DNA from: an uncultured Eubacteriales bacterium
GTDB lineage: Bacteria > Bacillota > Clostridia > Christensenellales > CAG-917
Reading direction: 5' to 3'
Length of the DNA: 64,000 bases
Assembly (NCBI GenBank): GCA_900545885.1
Contig: URAF01000010.1
Coordinates: 12,576 to 76,575, forward strand
Shown in pieces: positions 1-8,139 of this stretch; position 1 is the first letter of the stretch, and every line of letters begins with the position of its first letter. Under the pieces are notes generated by a model. The model made no database searches, had not been told where the DNA came from, and saw nothing but the letters and a program-made list of their open reading frames with translations. The position numbers were made by a program, and so were the translations under genes.

Positions 1-829
1 CTACGGCGTAGACCCCGAAACGGGCAGAATAGATTACGACAACGTCCGCAAAATGGCGCTCGAACACAAACCCAAACTCATCGTCGCAGGTGCGTCCGCG
101 TATGCACGTACAATCGAGTTTGACAAGTTCAGAGCAATCGCAGACGAAGTCGGCGCATATTTCATGGTCGACATCGCACACATCGCGGGACTCGTTGCAA
201 CTGGTCTTCACCCCAGCCCCGTTCCTTATGCCGATTTCGTTACGTCCACGACGCACAAGACGCTGAGAGGCCCCAGAGGCGGTCTTATCATGACCAACAA
301 CGAAGAACTTGCCAAACTCATCGACAAGACCATATTCCCCGGTTCGCAGGGCGGCCCTCTCATGCACATCATCGCGGCAAAAGCCGTTGCTTTCAAGGAA
401 GCGCTTTCTCCCGAATTCAAGACCTATCAGCAGCAGGTTGTGAACAACGCGAAAGCACTTGCCGAAACGCTTATGGGAAGAGGTATCAAACTCGTAAGCG
501 GCGGTACGGACAACCACCTTATGCTCCTCAACCTTGTTGGTACGGGCGTTACGGGCAAACAGCTCGAAAAATGGCTTGACGAAGCGCATATCACCGTCAA
601 CAAGAACGCAATCCCCAATGACCCCGAAAAGCCTTTTGTTACCAGCGGCGTCAGAATCGGTACTCCCGCAGTCACAACCCGCGGAATGAAAGAGGACGAT
701 ATGAAAGAAATCGGCAACTGCATCGCCGACATAATCGAAAAGGGCGAAGACGCTATCGCGGAAGTAACCGAAAGAGTTATCGCGCTTTGCAAGAAATATC
801 CGCTTTACGAAAACGACGTTCAGTTCTGA
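1..829 (+). CDS. glyA: Serine hydroxymethyltransferase, C-terminal part (cut by window edge)
   Basis: PLP enzyme that interconverts serine and glycine while loading one-carbon units on tetrahydrofolate, in the cytosol. The reading frame is open from base 2 and starts inside the protein (YGVDPETGRIDYD), so the N-terminal part lies outside the window. The PLP-lysine motif TSTTHKTLRGPRGG is present, followed by the typical C-terminal domain ending LYENDVQF. An internal Met at 53 is not a start. A strong terminator follows 87 bp after the stop, so glyA is probably the last gene of its unit. Identity is certain from the family motifs. Confidence 0.97.
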   Translation, partial: YGVDPETGRIDYDNVRKMALEHKPKLIVAGASAYARTIEFDKFRAIADEVGAYFMVDIAHIAGLVATGLHPSPVPYADFVTSTTHKTLRGPRGGLIMTNNEELAKLIDKTIFPGSQGGPLMHIIAAKAVAFKEALSPEFKTYQQQVVNNAKALAETLMGRGIKLVSGGTDNHLMLLNLVGTGVTGKQLEKWLDEAHITVNKNAIPNDPEKPFVTSGVRIGTPAVTTRGMKEDDMKEIGNCIADIIEKGEDAIAEVTERVIALCKKYPLYENDVQF

Positions 830-915
830 TTTGCGTGAAGAAAAATATTTGTTTGAATAACACACGTGCAATCCGAAACTCGTAATCGGAAACTTAATAA
901 CAAGACAAAAATGCA

Positions 916-946
916 AACGCCGCACAAAACGTGCGGCGTTTTCTTT
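916..946 (+). terminator. Intrinsic terminator of glyA
   Basis: Ten-base arms AACGCCGCAC (916-925) and GTGCGGCGTT (931-940) enclose a 5-nt loop and are followed by TTCTTT. Confidence 0.85.
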
Positions 947-1024
947 GCGCCGATATGTCAAGTTCACCGCGTAACTTGATTGCTTACGTGAGCCGGCATC
1001 ATTTTCCGATTAACGCGATTGCAA

Positions 1025-1627
1025 TTATATGCGTTTTCTTATGCGCCACAGTTTCTCCATAAACGTTCGGACTTCGTTTCCTGCAAAGCCTATGTCGCCG
1101 AAAGGGGCGGAGTAAGTGTTCACTCTGCCGTAAGCGCCGTTTGCGTACGGAGCGTCCGAATATCTGTTGTTTCCGTATGCGCCGTAAGAGCGGTTTCCGT
1201 AGCCGTTGTCACGCGGAGGATACGCATTGTCCGTGTTGTTCTGCCAACGGTTTATGCGCTCGTTGTAGCCGTATGTATTGGCGTTTTCGCGCGCATGCGC
1301 GTTGTATCCGTTCGGCTCGCGCTCCTGTGCGTTCTGCGGGTCGGGTTGGTATTGCGCATTGTTCCCGCGCGTTCCGTCGTCGGCAGCGGGGTTTTGTTGC
1401 GGTTGGTTCTTGCCGCCGTTCATAAGCCCCATAATCAGCGGAAGCATTTTCATCATATCGTTTCCGCCTTGCGCCGCACCCTGTGCGGAATTCTGTCCGC
1501 TCGCTCCCGTCATACTCATAAGAAAGGGCAGCATAGCTTGCAGTCCGTTCGCACCCGTACCGCTGCCTTGCGGTTTCTGATTCATCATCGACATCAGCGT
1601 CATCAGCATATTGGCGTCAAAATTCAT
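1025..1627 (-). CDS. Low-complexity protein, Met/Gly-rich N-terminus and Asn/Gly/Tyr-rich C-terminus
   Basis: No function recognised. The start at 1627 is chosen because GTGAGGTAG precedes it; the longer open frame upstream is Arg/Cys-rich antisense noise from the neighbouring gene. The 200-aa product has a Met-rich N-terminus, a Gln/Asn/Gly linker, then a stretch dominated by N, G, Y and R, and ends in a basic helix (EKLWRIRKRI). There is no signal peptide or membrane segment. It diverges from a gene of similar composition 60 bp away. The composition resembles small spore or coat-associated proteins of Clostridia, and a weak sigma-K-like promoter lies upstream, but this is inference. Confidence 0.7.
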   Translation of the reverse strand: MNFDANMLMTLMSMMNQKPQGSGTGANGLQAMLPFLMSMTGASGQNSAQGAAQGGNDMMKMLPLIMGLMNGGKNQPQQNPAADDGTRGNNAQYQPDPQNAQEREPNGYNAHARENANTYGYNERINRWQNNTDNAYPPRDNGYGNRSYGAYGNNRYSDAPYANGAYGRVNTYSAPFGDIGFAGNEVRTFMEKLWRIRKRI

Positions 1628-1644
1628 AACTACCTCACGCAATT

Positions 1645-1671
1645 CAATATATGCCGTCATATTATGATTGT
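1645..1671 (-). promoter_or_regulatory. Possible sigma-K-type promoter
   Basis: Reading the minus strand, AC (1671-1670), 16 nt, then CATATATTG (1653-1645) resembles the mother-cell consensus AC-N16/17-CATAnnnTA. It lies 18 nt upstream of the start at 1627. Weak, short signal. Confidence 0.3.
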
Positions 1672-1686
1672 GACGGAGGTGGCAAT

Positions 1687-2214
1687 ATGAATCAACGCAA
1701 CGACGGTTACGGTGACGGTCGCAAGGGTACATACCGCGGGTTCGGCAACTATTCCGACAACCGCGCAAGCGGCGGTGCCGAAAGATACGGTTACGGCGCA
1801 AACGAGCATGGCGGCGGGAACGCCTACGGCAATCCGTACGGCAATGCTGGATATACGCAGAGTTACGGAAATCAATCATACGCCGACAACGGCAACTCTT
1901 ACGGCAACCCTTACGACAACGCGTACGGGAACGGATACGGCGGATACGGCAATCCGTACGGCGGACAAGCGGGACAAAATCCATACGGTGAGATACCGCC
2001 CGAATTTGCTGAGCAGATGGAACGTTACGGAAATATGAGCCGCGACGGGCTTATGTCGGAACTGTTCGCGCAGGCGGCGGGACTCCGTGCACAAGGAAAA
2101 CTCGACACAGCTCAGCTTGACGACTTTTGCAACCGCGCCGCACCCTTTATGACTGCGGAACAACTTGCGCGTATGCGCGAACTCATAGGTATGTTGAAAA
2201 ATGGCAAGAATTGA
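1687..2214 (+). CDS. Tyr/Gly/Asn-rich repeat protein with conserved C-terminal helical region
   Basis: No function recognised. The start at 1687 follows GGAGGT at good spacing. Residues 1-105 of 175 are a degenerate repeat of units such as GNPYG, YGN and GYGG. Residues from about 105 (EIPPEFAEQMERYG) form a compact helical segment with a MS.DGLMSELF..AAGLRAQGKLD...LDDFCNRAAPFMT pattern that I recall at the C-terminus of other clostridial hypothetical proteins. It overlaps the protease gene downstream by 14 nt, so the two are probably co-translated. Possibly a spore-surface or scaffold protein, but that is inference. Confidence 0.75.
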   Translation: MNQRNDGYGDGRKGTYRGFGNYSDNRASGGAERYGYGANEHGGGNAYGNPYGNAGYTQSYGNQSYADNGNSYGNPYDNAYGNGYGGYGNPYGGQAGQNPYGEIPPEFAEQMERYGNMSRDGLMSELFAQAAGLRAQGKLDTAQLDDFCNRAAPFMTAEQLARMRELIGMLKNGKN

Positions 2215-3322
2215 CGGAAATCTGGTCAGTGTTCTGTGTGTGGAAGACACTGCGACTGCGTTGGTGCGCGTTTTCAGTCCGTGGCAAATGGGGTATGTGG
2301 CAAGGCATTTCGACGTTGTTGCGAAGTTTCCTTTTATAAACTCGATAGGAATACGTTGCAACCGAAAAGAGGTCGCTCGCCTTGCGGGAATGCGCGAAGT
2401 TGAATGTGTTAGTGCGCAAGGAAAAGTGGACTTGCTCGACGACCGCACAGCGGCTCCGTCCGACGCCGAAAAAGACGGTTTCGGAGCAGAACAATACGGC
2501 GGAAATAGCAACAAACTTGCGGAGATATTTTCCGAAAAAAGCGGGCTTTCGGGTGCGGGCGTAGGGTTGTGCGTTATGGATACGGGCATAAACCCGCACA
2601 GCGACTTGTCATTGCCGCGTGACAGAATAAAACGGTTTGTCGATTTGGTGGACGACAGAGAATTCCCGTACGACGACAACGGACACGGGACATTTGTTGC
2701 GGGCGTTGCCGCAGGCAACGGGGTCTTGTCGGGACGGAGGATATCTGGGATTGCGCCGCAAGCCGAACTTGTCGGGATAAAGGTCATAAGTTTGACGGGC
2801 GAAACGGGAACCTTCAAAATCCTCGAAGGTATGCAATGGCTTTTCGACAACCGCGCAGACCTCGGGGTAAAGGTCGTATGTATGAGTTTCGGGGCAGACC
2901 CGCTGGCATCCGCCGACCCGTTGAAACTCGGTGCGGAGATGCTGGCACGAAGCGGAATTACGGTTGTGTGTGCCGCGGGTAACAGCGGAATAGGCGGACT
3001 TAAATCCCCAGGTATAAGTTCCGAGGTCATAACGGTCGGTGCAGTCGACGCAAACCTCAAAATAGCGTCCTTCTCGTCGTCTGGCGTTTATCAAGGAGTA
3101 TACCGTCCCGACGTTTATGCGCCCGGGGTGAAAATCAGAGGAGTAGAGGCGGGCGGTACATATTCTACAATGTCGGGAACATCGGTATCAGCACCCTATG
3201 TAGCGGGAGCGTGTTGCCTTCTTCACGAACGGTACAAAAGGCTTACGCCGCGCGACGCAAAGCGCATGATTCTGTCTGCCGCAAGAACGGTAAACGGGGC
3301 AAAAGTCTTTACTTTCGACTGA
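2201..3322 (+). CDS. Subtilisin-like serine protease (S8 family), no signal peptide
   Basis: The 373-aa protein carries the subtilase triad: Asp127 in MDTGINPH, His162 in GHGTFVAG, Ser328 in SGTSVSAPYVAG, plus the oxyanion Asn261 in AAGNSG. Residues 1-80 precede the catalytic domain and may act as a short propeptide. There is no signal peptide, so it looks intracellular or is released by cell lysis. The start overlaps the upstream Tyr/Gly-rich gene by 14 nt, linking the two. A role in processing spore proteins is possible given that neighbour, but not shown. Confidence 0.93.
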   Translation: MARIDGNLVSVLCVEDTATALVRVFSPWQMGYVARHFDVVAKFPFINSIGIRCNRKEVARLAGMREVECVSAQGKVDLLDDRTAAPSDAEKDGFGAEQYGGNSNKLAEIFSEKSGLSGAGVGLCVMDTGINPHSDLSLPRDRIKRFVDLVDDREFPYDDNGHGTFVAGVAAGNGVLSGRRISGIAPQAELVGIKVISLTGETGTFKILEGMQWLFDNRADLGVKVVCMSFGADPLASADPLKLGAEMLARSGITVVCAAGNSGIGGLKSPGISSEVITVGAVDANLKIASFSSSGVYQGVYRPDVYAPGVKIRGVEAGGTYSTMSGTSVSAPYVAGACCLLHERYKRLTPRDAKRMILSAARTVNGAKVFTFD

Positions 3323-3387
3323 ACGCGACAAGCAACAATCACCGTATTTATCGCATTGTTTTGCCACTGTATTTTATCACAATGATG

Positions 3388-3421
3388 AACAGCGGATTGC
3401 TCAGTGCAATCCGCTGTTTTG
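3388..3421. terminator. Bidirectional terminator between convergent genes
   Basis: Thirteen-base arms AACAGCGGATTGC and GCAATCCGCTGTT enclose TCAGT and are followed by TTGTTGTT on the plus strand. It lies between the protease gene (+) and the cysteine desulfurase gene (-). Confidence 0.8.
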
Positions 3422-3459
3422 TTGTTAAATCACAAGTTTACACAGTTATAAACGCATGA

Positions 3460-4587
3460 TTAACGTTTGATTGCGTTGATACGTTCAAGCGTTGCGACAA
3501 ACTGATAAATCTCTTTGTCGGTGTTGTCGACGCCTATACTTACTCTCACCGCTCCGCGGTTTTCCGTTTTGAGATAACGGTGAGTAAGCGGTGCGCAATG
3601 AAGTCCCGCACGAACCGCAAAATCGCGCTCCGACAGCAGGTCTGCGACAAACGAACTGTCCTTGTTTTTGAGGTTGAATGACACGACGCCCATCGAACCG
3701 TCTTTGGTGTAGATTTCCGCGCCCAATACACGAAGATATTCAATCAGTTCGTCGGCAAGCCGCGCAATGTTGAACGCGCTCCGTTCGCGGTTTTGGAAAC
3801 TCCATTTTGCACCTGCGTGCAGCGCCGCAATGCCGCCCGCAAAAAGCGTGCCCGCTTCGTACGCTTCGGGCGGTTCGGTGGGTTGGAAAGTGCTGTTGGA
3901 CGCCGTACCCGTTCCGCCCATAAGCAAAGGTTGAAGTTGAAGCTCCTTGCGTGCAACCAGAAATCCCGTTCCCTGTACGCCGTGCAGCCCTTTATGTCCC
4001 GGTGCGGCAAGCATATCGAAAGAGTATTTTTTCATGTTCACGTCGACAATGGGCACCGCTTGCGCTCCGTCAATCAATGTTATAACGCCGTATTTTTTTG
4101 CCGATTTGGAAAGTTCCGATAAGTTAAGTTTTGCGCCTGTTACGTTGGATACCGCGGACACGGCGCAGAAATCGGCGTTTTCGAGAGCGCGGTCGAGATG
4201 TTCGGGGGATATAATTCCGTCTTCCGTAGGCTCGACGACGAACAGTTGAATTTTTCCGCGCCGTTCGAGTTCGAATAACGGACGGAGTACCGAGTTATGG
4301 TCGAACGCTGTTGTGACAACCCGCATACCTTCACGCAGAAAACCGAATATCCCGAGATTGAGCGCTTCCGTGCAGTTTTTGGTGAACAGTACGGAGTATT
4401 CCTGTTCGGGTGCGTTCAGCGCTTCGCCGAGATACCGCCTGCAATCTTCGATTTTAACCGCCGCGTCCAATGCGTACTTGTGTCCGCTTCTGCCGCTGTT
4501 TGCGGAATGCGTAAGGTCGTATATCAGCGCTTCCTGTACGCCTTTCGGTTTGTATGCGGAAGTTGCCGCGTTGTCGAAATATATCAT
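3460..4587 (-). CDS. Cysteine desulfurase family PLP enzyme (class V aminotransferase fold)
   Basis: 375 aa, starting MIYFDNAATS as expected for NifS/SufS-like enzymes, with SD GGAGG upstream. Lys199 in the PGHKGLHGVQGTG motif is the expected PLP lysine and Cys331 in GLHCAPLTH the sulfur-accepting cysteine. The compact form matches the clostridial subfamily (TIGR01977-like) often found beside DUF3343 proteins, as here: the DUF3343 gene starts 172 bp away on the other strand. The likely role is sulfur or selenium mobilisation from cysteine/selenocysteine rather than general IscS duty, because no iscU or thiI is adjacent. The partner assignment is inference. Confidence 0.9.
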   Translation of the reverse strand: MIYFDNAATSAYKPKGVQEALIYDLTHSANSGRSGHKYALDAAVKIEDCRRYLGEALNAPEQEYSVLFTKNCTEALNLGIFGFLREGMRVVTTAFDHNSVLRPLFELERRGKIQLFVVEPTEDGIISPEHLDRALENADFCAVSAVSNVTGAKLNLSELSKSAKKYGVITLIDGAQAVPIVDVNMKKYSFDMLAAPGHKGLHGVQGTGFLVARKELQLQPLLMGGTGTASNSTFQPTEPPEAYEAGTLFAGGIAALHAGAKWSFQNRERSAFNIARLADELIEYLRVLGAEIYTKDGSMGVVSFNLKNKDSSFVADLLSERDFAVRAGLHCAPLTHRYLKTENRGAVRVSIGVDNTDKEIYQFVATLERINAIKR

Positions 4588-4759
4588 AACCGCCTCCGCA
4601 TATATGGTATGCGGCAGACGGCGCGTTTGACAGCGCAGAAAACCTTTCCCGAACTTTATTTGTTATTTCTTTCGGAAGCATTCGTTTTCGGTGTCAAAAG
4701 TTTCGCCCGAACAGTATTGTATATTAGCGAACGGATACATACAATATTCGGAGGAGTTT

Positions 4760-5008
4760 ATGAGAGAGTTCTTTATTGTGTTCCGTTCGCGCTCCGATGC
4801 GATGCGGTTTTACGAGGAAGTCGCAACGTACCGTCTGCCTGCGCGTATAATCAATACGCCGTCGTCGGCAGGTGTAGGGTGCGGGCTTTCCGTAAAAATG
4901 CTGACCAAAAACCTTCAACAGGCGAAAGTCGTGCTGGAAAGGTCGCGTATCAGTTCCGCAATCGGATTTTTTACTTTCACGGAGAGCGGTGCGGCAAGGC
5001 GTATGTGA
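4760..5008 (+). CDS. DUF3343 family protein (putative Se/S carrier-like)
   Basis: An 82-aa protein, MREFFIVFRSRSDAMRFYE..., with the family pattern of a short alpha/beta fold and a single internal Cys in PSSAGVGCGLSV (residue 39). The start is set by GGAGG at 4750-4754. DUF3343 proteins are encoded next to selenium/sulfur genes or a cysteine desulfurase, as here. A carrier role for the cysteine is a family-level proposal, not visible directly. Confidence 0.88.
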   Translation: MREFFIVFRSRSDAMRFYEEVATYRLPARIINTPSSAGVGCGLSVKMLTKNLQQAKVVLERSRISSAIGFFTFTESGAARRM

Positions 5009-5183
5009 CGCCTCCGCGCCGTTTTCCTTTTGTCGACTTACATACGCTTTCGTGTTTGAGCATAAATCGGTTGAATTTATATTGCTGTTGCGCCAAAATC
5101 GGGTTTTTGTCTGTGATGACCGCGCTTGTTGCCGTTCGGGGGCGGACTTTCAGTCCGACCTTCGGCGTTCCTGCCGAAAAAGG

Positions 5184-5212
5184 TTGCCAATATCCGCCTT
5201 TTGTGCAATAAT
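5184..5212 (+). promoter_or_regulatory. Sigma-A promoter for nth, leaderless layout
   Basis: TTGCCA (5184-5189), 17-nt spacer, AATAAT (5207-5212). The GTG start follows after 6 nt, so transcription would begin at or beside the start codon. Confidence 0.6.
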
Positions 5213-5218
5213 AAGCGG

Positions 5219-5857
5219 GTGAAAAAATTCTTCGAAGAAATTTACAATCTGCTCGGAGAAATGCACTCCGACGCTCAATGCGAACTCAACTTCGGCACGC
5301 CGTTCGAACTGCTTGTCGCGGTCATTCTTTCCGCGCAGTGCACCGACAAACGCGTAAACGCCGTGACGGCGGAACTTTTCAAGGTTGCGTCTACGCCGCA
5401 GAATTTTGTGGATATGCCGACGGAAGAGCTCGAAAGGCGTATTTTCTCCTGTGGTTTCTACCACAACAAGGCAAAAGCCATAAAGGAAATGTCGCAGAGC
5501 GTGCTCGATATGGGGAAAATGCCCGAAACGCGCGACGAACTTATGAAACTGAGCGGCGTTGGCAGAAAGACCGCAAACGTAGTTTATGCCGTGGCCTACG
5601 GCGGCAACGCCATCGCGGTAGACACTCACGTTTTCAGAGTGGCGAACAGAATAGGACTTGTTCACGCAAACACCCCCGAAGAAACGGAAAAACAGTTGAT
5701 GGCGGAGTTTGACGAAAATCTTTGGAGCAAATTGCATCACTATTTGATATTCCACGGCAGATATGTATGCCATTCGCGAAAACCCGACTGCGCGGCGTGC
5801 AAACTGCAACCGTACTGCGAGTTTTTCAAGAAGAACGTGATGCTTGCAAAGGACTGA
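5219..5857 (+). CDS. nth: Endonuclease III (base-excision DNA glycosylase/AP lyase)
   Basis: Removes oxidised pyrimidines and cleaves AP sites. The start is GTG at 5219 (VKKFFEEIYNLL), the normal family N-terminus; longer open sequence upstream is unrelated Cys/Phe-rich noise. In the 212-aa product the helix-hairpin-helix LSGVGRKTANVV holds catalytic Lys117, Asp135 lies in VDTHVFRV, and the [4Fe-4S] loop Cys184-x6-Cys191-x2-Cys194-x5-Cys200 is intact. There is no Shine-Dalgarno before the GTG. A promoter ends 6 nt upstream, which points to a leaderless mRNA. Confidence 0.96.
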   Translation: MKKFFEEIYNLLGEMHSDAQCELNFGTPFELLVAVILSAQCTDKRVNAVTAELFKVASTPQNFVDMPTEELERRIFSCGFYHNKAKAIKEMSQSVLDMGKMPETRDELMKLSGVGRKTANVVYAVAYGGNAIAVDTHVFRVANRIGLVHANTPEETEKQLMAEFDENLWSKLHHYLIFHGRYVCHSRKPDCAACKLQPYCEFFKKNVMLAKD

Positions 5858-5919
5858 ATTTATCCGCTTTGTCGGGACGAATATCATAACTGCAACCTAA
5901 CTCATATATCGGAAAGGTT

Positions 5920-6753
5920 ATGGAAAAATATACGATTATCTCAAAAAAGACTTTGGCGGAACGCGTCAATGAATACGTGATTTACGCTCCCGCCGTTGCA
6001 AAACACTGTCTTGCGGGACAGTTTATAATTCTGCGCGTTGACGAAGACGGCGAACGCGTGCCGTTTACTATATGCGATTATTCGCGCGAACAGGGCACCG
6101 TGTCCATACTCGTGCAGGAAGTAGGTTATACGACTATGCGCCTTGCGATGCTGAACGAAGGCGACAGACTTTGCGATTTCGTGGGACCTCTAGGAAATCC
6201 TACCGACCTTTCGGCGTACAAGCGTATTTTGCTTGTAGGCGGCGGTATCGGAACTGCGGTTATATTCCCGCAGGCAAAACAGCTTTTCGCGGAAGGCAAA
6301 CCCGCGGACGTCGTAGTGGGTGCGCGCAACGTTTTTCTCGTTATGTACGAAGAGCAGTTCAAGAAGAATTGCGCCGCTTTCTATCTCATCACCGACGACG
6401 GCTCCAGCGGCAAGAAAGGATTTGTCACCGACGTAGCAAGAGAACTTTTTGAAAAAGGCGAACGTTACGACGCAGTGTTTGCTGTGGGTCCGCTCGGAAT
6501 GATGAGAGCGGTTTGCAAGCTCACGGCAGAGTACGGAATTCCCACGATTGTCAGTATGAATTCGCTTATGGTCGACGGTACGGGAATGTGCGGTTGTTGC
6601 AGACTTACGGTTGGCGGCGAGGTAAAATATGCCTGCATCGACGGACCCGAATTCGATGGACACAAAGTCGATTTCGACGAAGCCATTTCGCGTTCCAGAA
6701 TGTATAAGGAAATCGAAGACGAGCATACTTGCAGATTGAGGAGGTCGTTATGA
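5920..6753 (+). CDS. nfnA: NfnA-type FAD/[2Fe-2S] subunit of NADH-dependent ferredoxin:NADP oxidoreductase
   Basis: 277-aa flavoprotein of the dihydroorotate-dehydrogenase electron-transfer (PyrK) superfamily. It has a flavin site (ERVPFTICDY, 45-54), an NAD-binding loop GGGIGTA (107-113) and a C-terminal [2Fe-2S] cysteine set (Cys224, 226, 227 and 239). It overlaps by ATGA with an NfnB-type subunit, so the pair is read as the electron-bifurcating transhydrogenase linking NADH, NADPH and reduced ferredoxin. Without the partner it could be mistaken for PyrK, but no pyrD is present. SD GGAAAGG precedes the ATG. Confidence 0.92.
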   Translation: MEKYTIISKKTLAERVNEYVIYAPAVAKHCLAGQFIILRVDEDGERVPFTICDYSREQGTVSILVQEVGYTTMRLAMLNEGDRLCDFVGPLGNPTDLSAYKRILLVGGGIGTAVIFPQAKQLFAEGKPADVVVGARNVFLVMYEEQFKKNCAAFYLITDDGSSGKKGFVTDVARELFEKGERYDAVFAVGPLGMMRAVCKLTAEYGIPTIVSMNSLMVDGTGMCGCCRLTVGGEVKYACIDGPEFDGHKVDFDEAISRSRMYKEIEDEHTCRLRRSL

Positions 6754-8138
6754 AAGCGGATATGCAAAGACACGTTATGCCTGCTCAGTCGCCGCTCGAA
6801 CGCATAAAGAATTTCGGCGAAGTCGCGCTCGGTTACACCGAGGAACTTGCGCTTGCCGAAGCGGCAAGATGCCTGAACTGCAAGAATGCGCCATGTATGC
6901 AGGGTTGCCCCGTAAACGTACATATTCCCAACTTTATTGCGGCGTTGAGAGAGCGTAAACCTGACGAATCGGCAAAAATACTTCTCGGTGACAACAATCT
7001 TCCCGCTGTTTGCGGAAGGGTTTGTCCGCAGGAAAACCAATGCGAAAAATATTGCGTACGCCGCGAAAAACTTGGCGGGTCGGTTGCAATCGGCAACCTT
7101 GAAAGATACGTCGCGGACTACGCCGCGGCACACGGAGTAAAACCCGTTGCGCAACCCGAAAACTCTGCGCGCGTGGCGGTTGTGGGGTCGGGACCTGCGG
7201 GACTGTCTTGCGCTGCCGACCTTGCGAAAGCCGGTGTTCGGGTTACCATTTTCGAAGCCCTGCACAAAGCGGGCGGCGTGCTTGTTTACGGCATTCCGGA
7301 ATTCAGGTTGCCTAAATGCATCGTTGCCGACGAAATCGAAAAGGTCAAGTCTCTGGGCGTCGTGATAGCAACCAATACCGTTGTCGGCAAAACAGTTTTT
7401 ATCGACGAACTTCTCGAAGAGTACGACGCGGTGTTCATCGCTTCGGGTGCGGGACTCCCGTCTTTCCTCGGAGTTAAAGGCGAAAACCTCGACGGCGTGG
7501 GTTCGGCTAACGAGTTTCTGACTCGCGTAAACCTTATGAAAGCATACAGGGACGGTGCGATAACTCCCGTTCAGCGCGGCAAAAAAGTCGTGGTTGTAGG
7601 CGCGGGTAACGTTGCTATGGACGCGGCGAGAACGGCTCGCAGACTGGGCGCGGAGGTTACGCTCGTTTATCGCAGAAGCAGAGCCGAAATGCCTGCGCGT
7701 AAAGAAGAAACCGAACACGCAGAAGAAGAAGGAATAAAATTCGAACTGCTCACTAATCCCGTCGAGATTTTGGGCGAAAACGGATTTGTAAAGGGTATCC
7801 GTTGCGTGAGAATGGAACTCGGCGAACCCGATGCAAGCGGCAGACGCAGACCCGTCGTGATAAAAGGAAGCGAGTTCGATATGGAATGTGACCAGGTTAT
7901 AGTCGCACTCGGTACAACGCCCAATCCGATTATAAAACGCAGTTTTCCGACGCTTGACGTTACCCCCAAAGGGACAATCGTTGCGGACGAAAACGGCAGA
8001 ACTTCGGTTCCGCGCCTTTATGCGGGCGGCGACGCCATGACGGGAGCGGCGACGGTTATACTTGCCATGGGCGCGGGCAAACGCAGTGCGGCGGCAATTC
8101 TTGCCGAACTTCGTGCCGACGGCAAACTGGAAGGTTGA
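6750..8138 (+). CDS. nfnB: NfnB-type NADPH-binding subunit (GltD-like oxidoreductase)
   Basis: 462 aa, start at 6750 within the stop of nfnA (ATGA) with SD GAGGAGG. The N-terminus holds two [4Fe-4S] sets (Cys41, 44, 49, 53 and 88, 92, 98, 102). FAD site VGSGPAG is at 145-151, and a second Rossmann motif GAGNVAMDAARTARRLGA binds NADPH. The protein resembles the glutamate synthase small subunit, but no large GltS subunit is present and the coupling to nfnA favours NfnB. Together the pair balances NAD(P)H and ferredoxin pools in fermentation. Confidence 0.92.
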   Translation: MKADMQRHVMPAQSPLERIKNFGEVALGYTEELALAEAARCLNCKNAPCMQGCPVNVHIPNFIAALRERKPDESAKILLGDNNLPAVCGRVCPQENQCEKYCVRREKLGGSVAIGNLERYVADYAAAHGVKPVAQPENSARVAVVGSGPAGLSCAADLAKAGVRVTIFEALHKAGGVLVYGIPEFRLPKCIVADEIEKVKSLGVVIATNTVVGKTVFIDELLEEYDAVFIASGAGLPSFLGVKGENLDGVGSANEFLTRVNLMKAYRDGAITPVQRGKKVVVVGAGNVAMDAARTARRLGAEVTLVYRRSRAEMPARKEETEHAEEEGIKFELLTNPVEILGENGFVKGIRCVRMELGEPDASGRRRPVVIKGSEFDMECDQVIVALGTTPNPIIKRSFPTLDVTPKGTIVADENGRTSVPRLYAGGDAMTGAATVILAMGAGKRSAAAILAELRADGKLEG

Positions 8139-8139
8139 T

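Noticed and set aside
1628..1984. N-terminal extension of the minus-strand low-complexity gene (to 1984)
   Set aside because: The extra 119 residues are Arg/Cys-rich antisense of the divergent gene, and a good Shine-Dalgarno precedes the ATG at 1627.
5056..5083. TTGAGC-N16-TATATT as the nth promoter
   Set aside because: A better pair (TTGCCA-N17-AATAAT) lies closer and fits the leaderless pattern seen at other genes; the upstream one may still be used.
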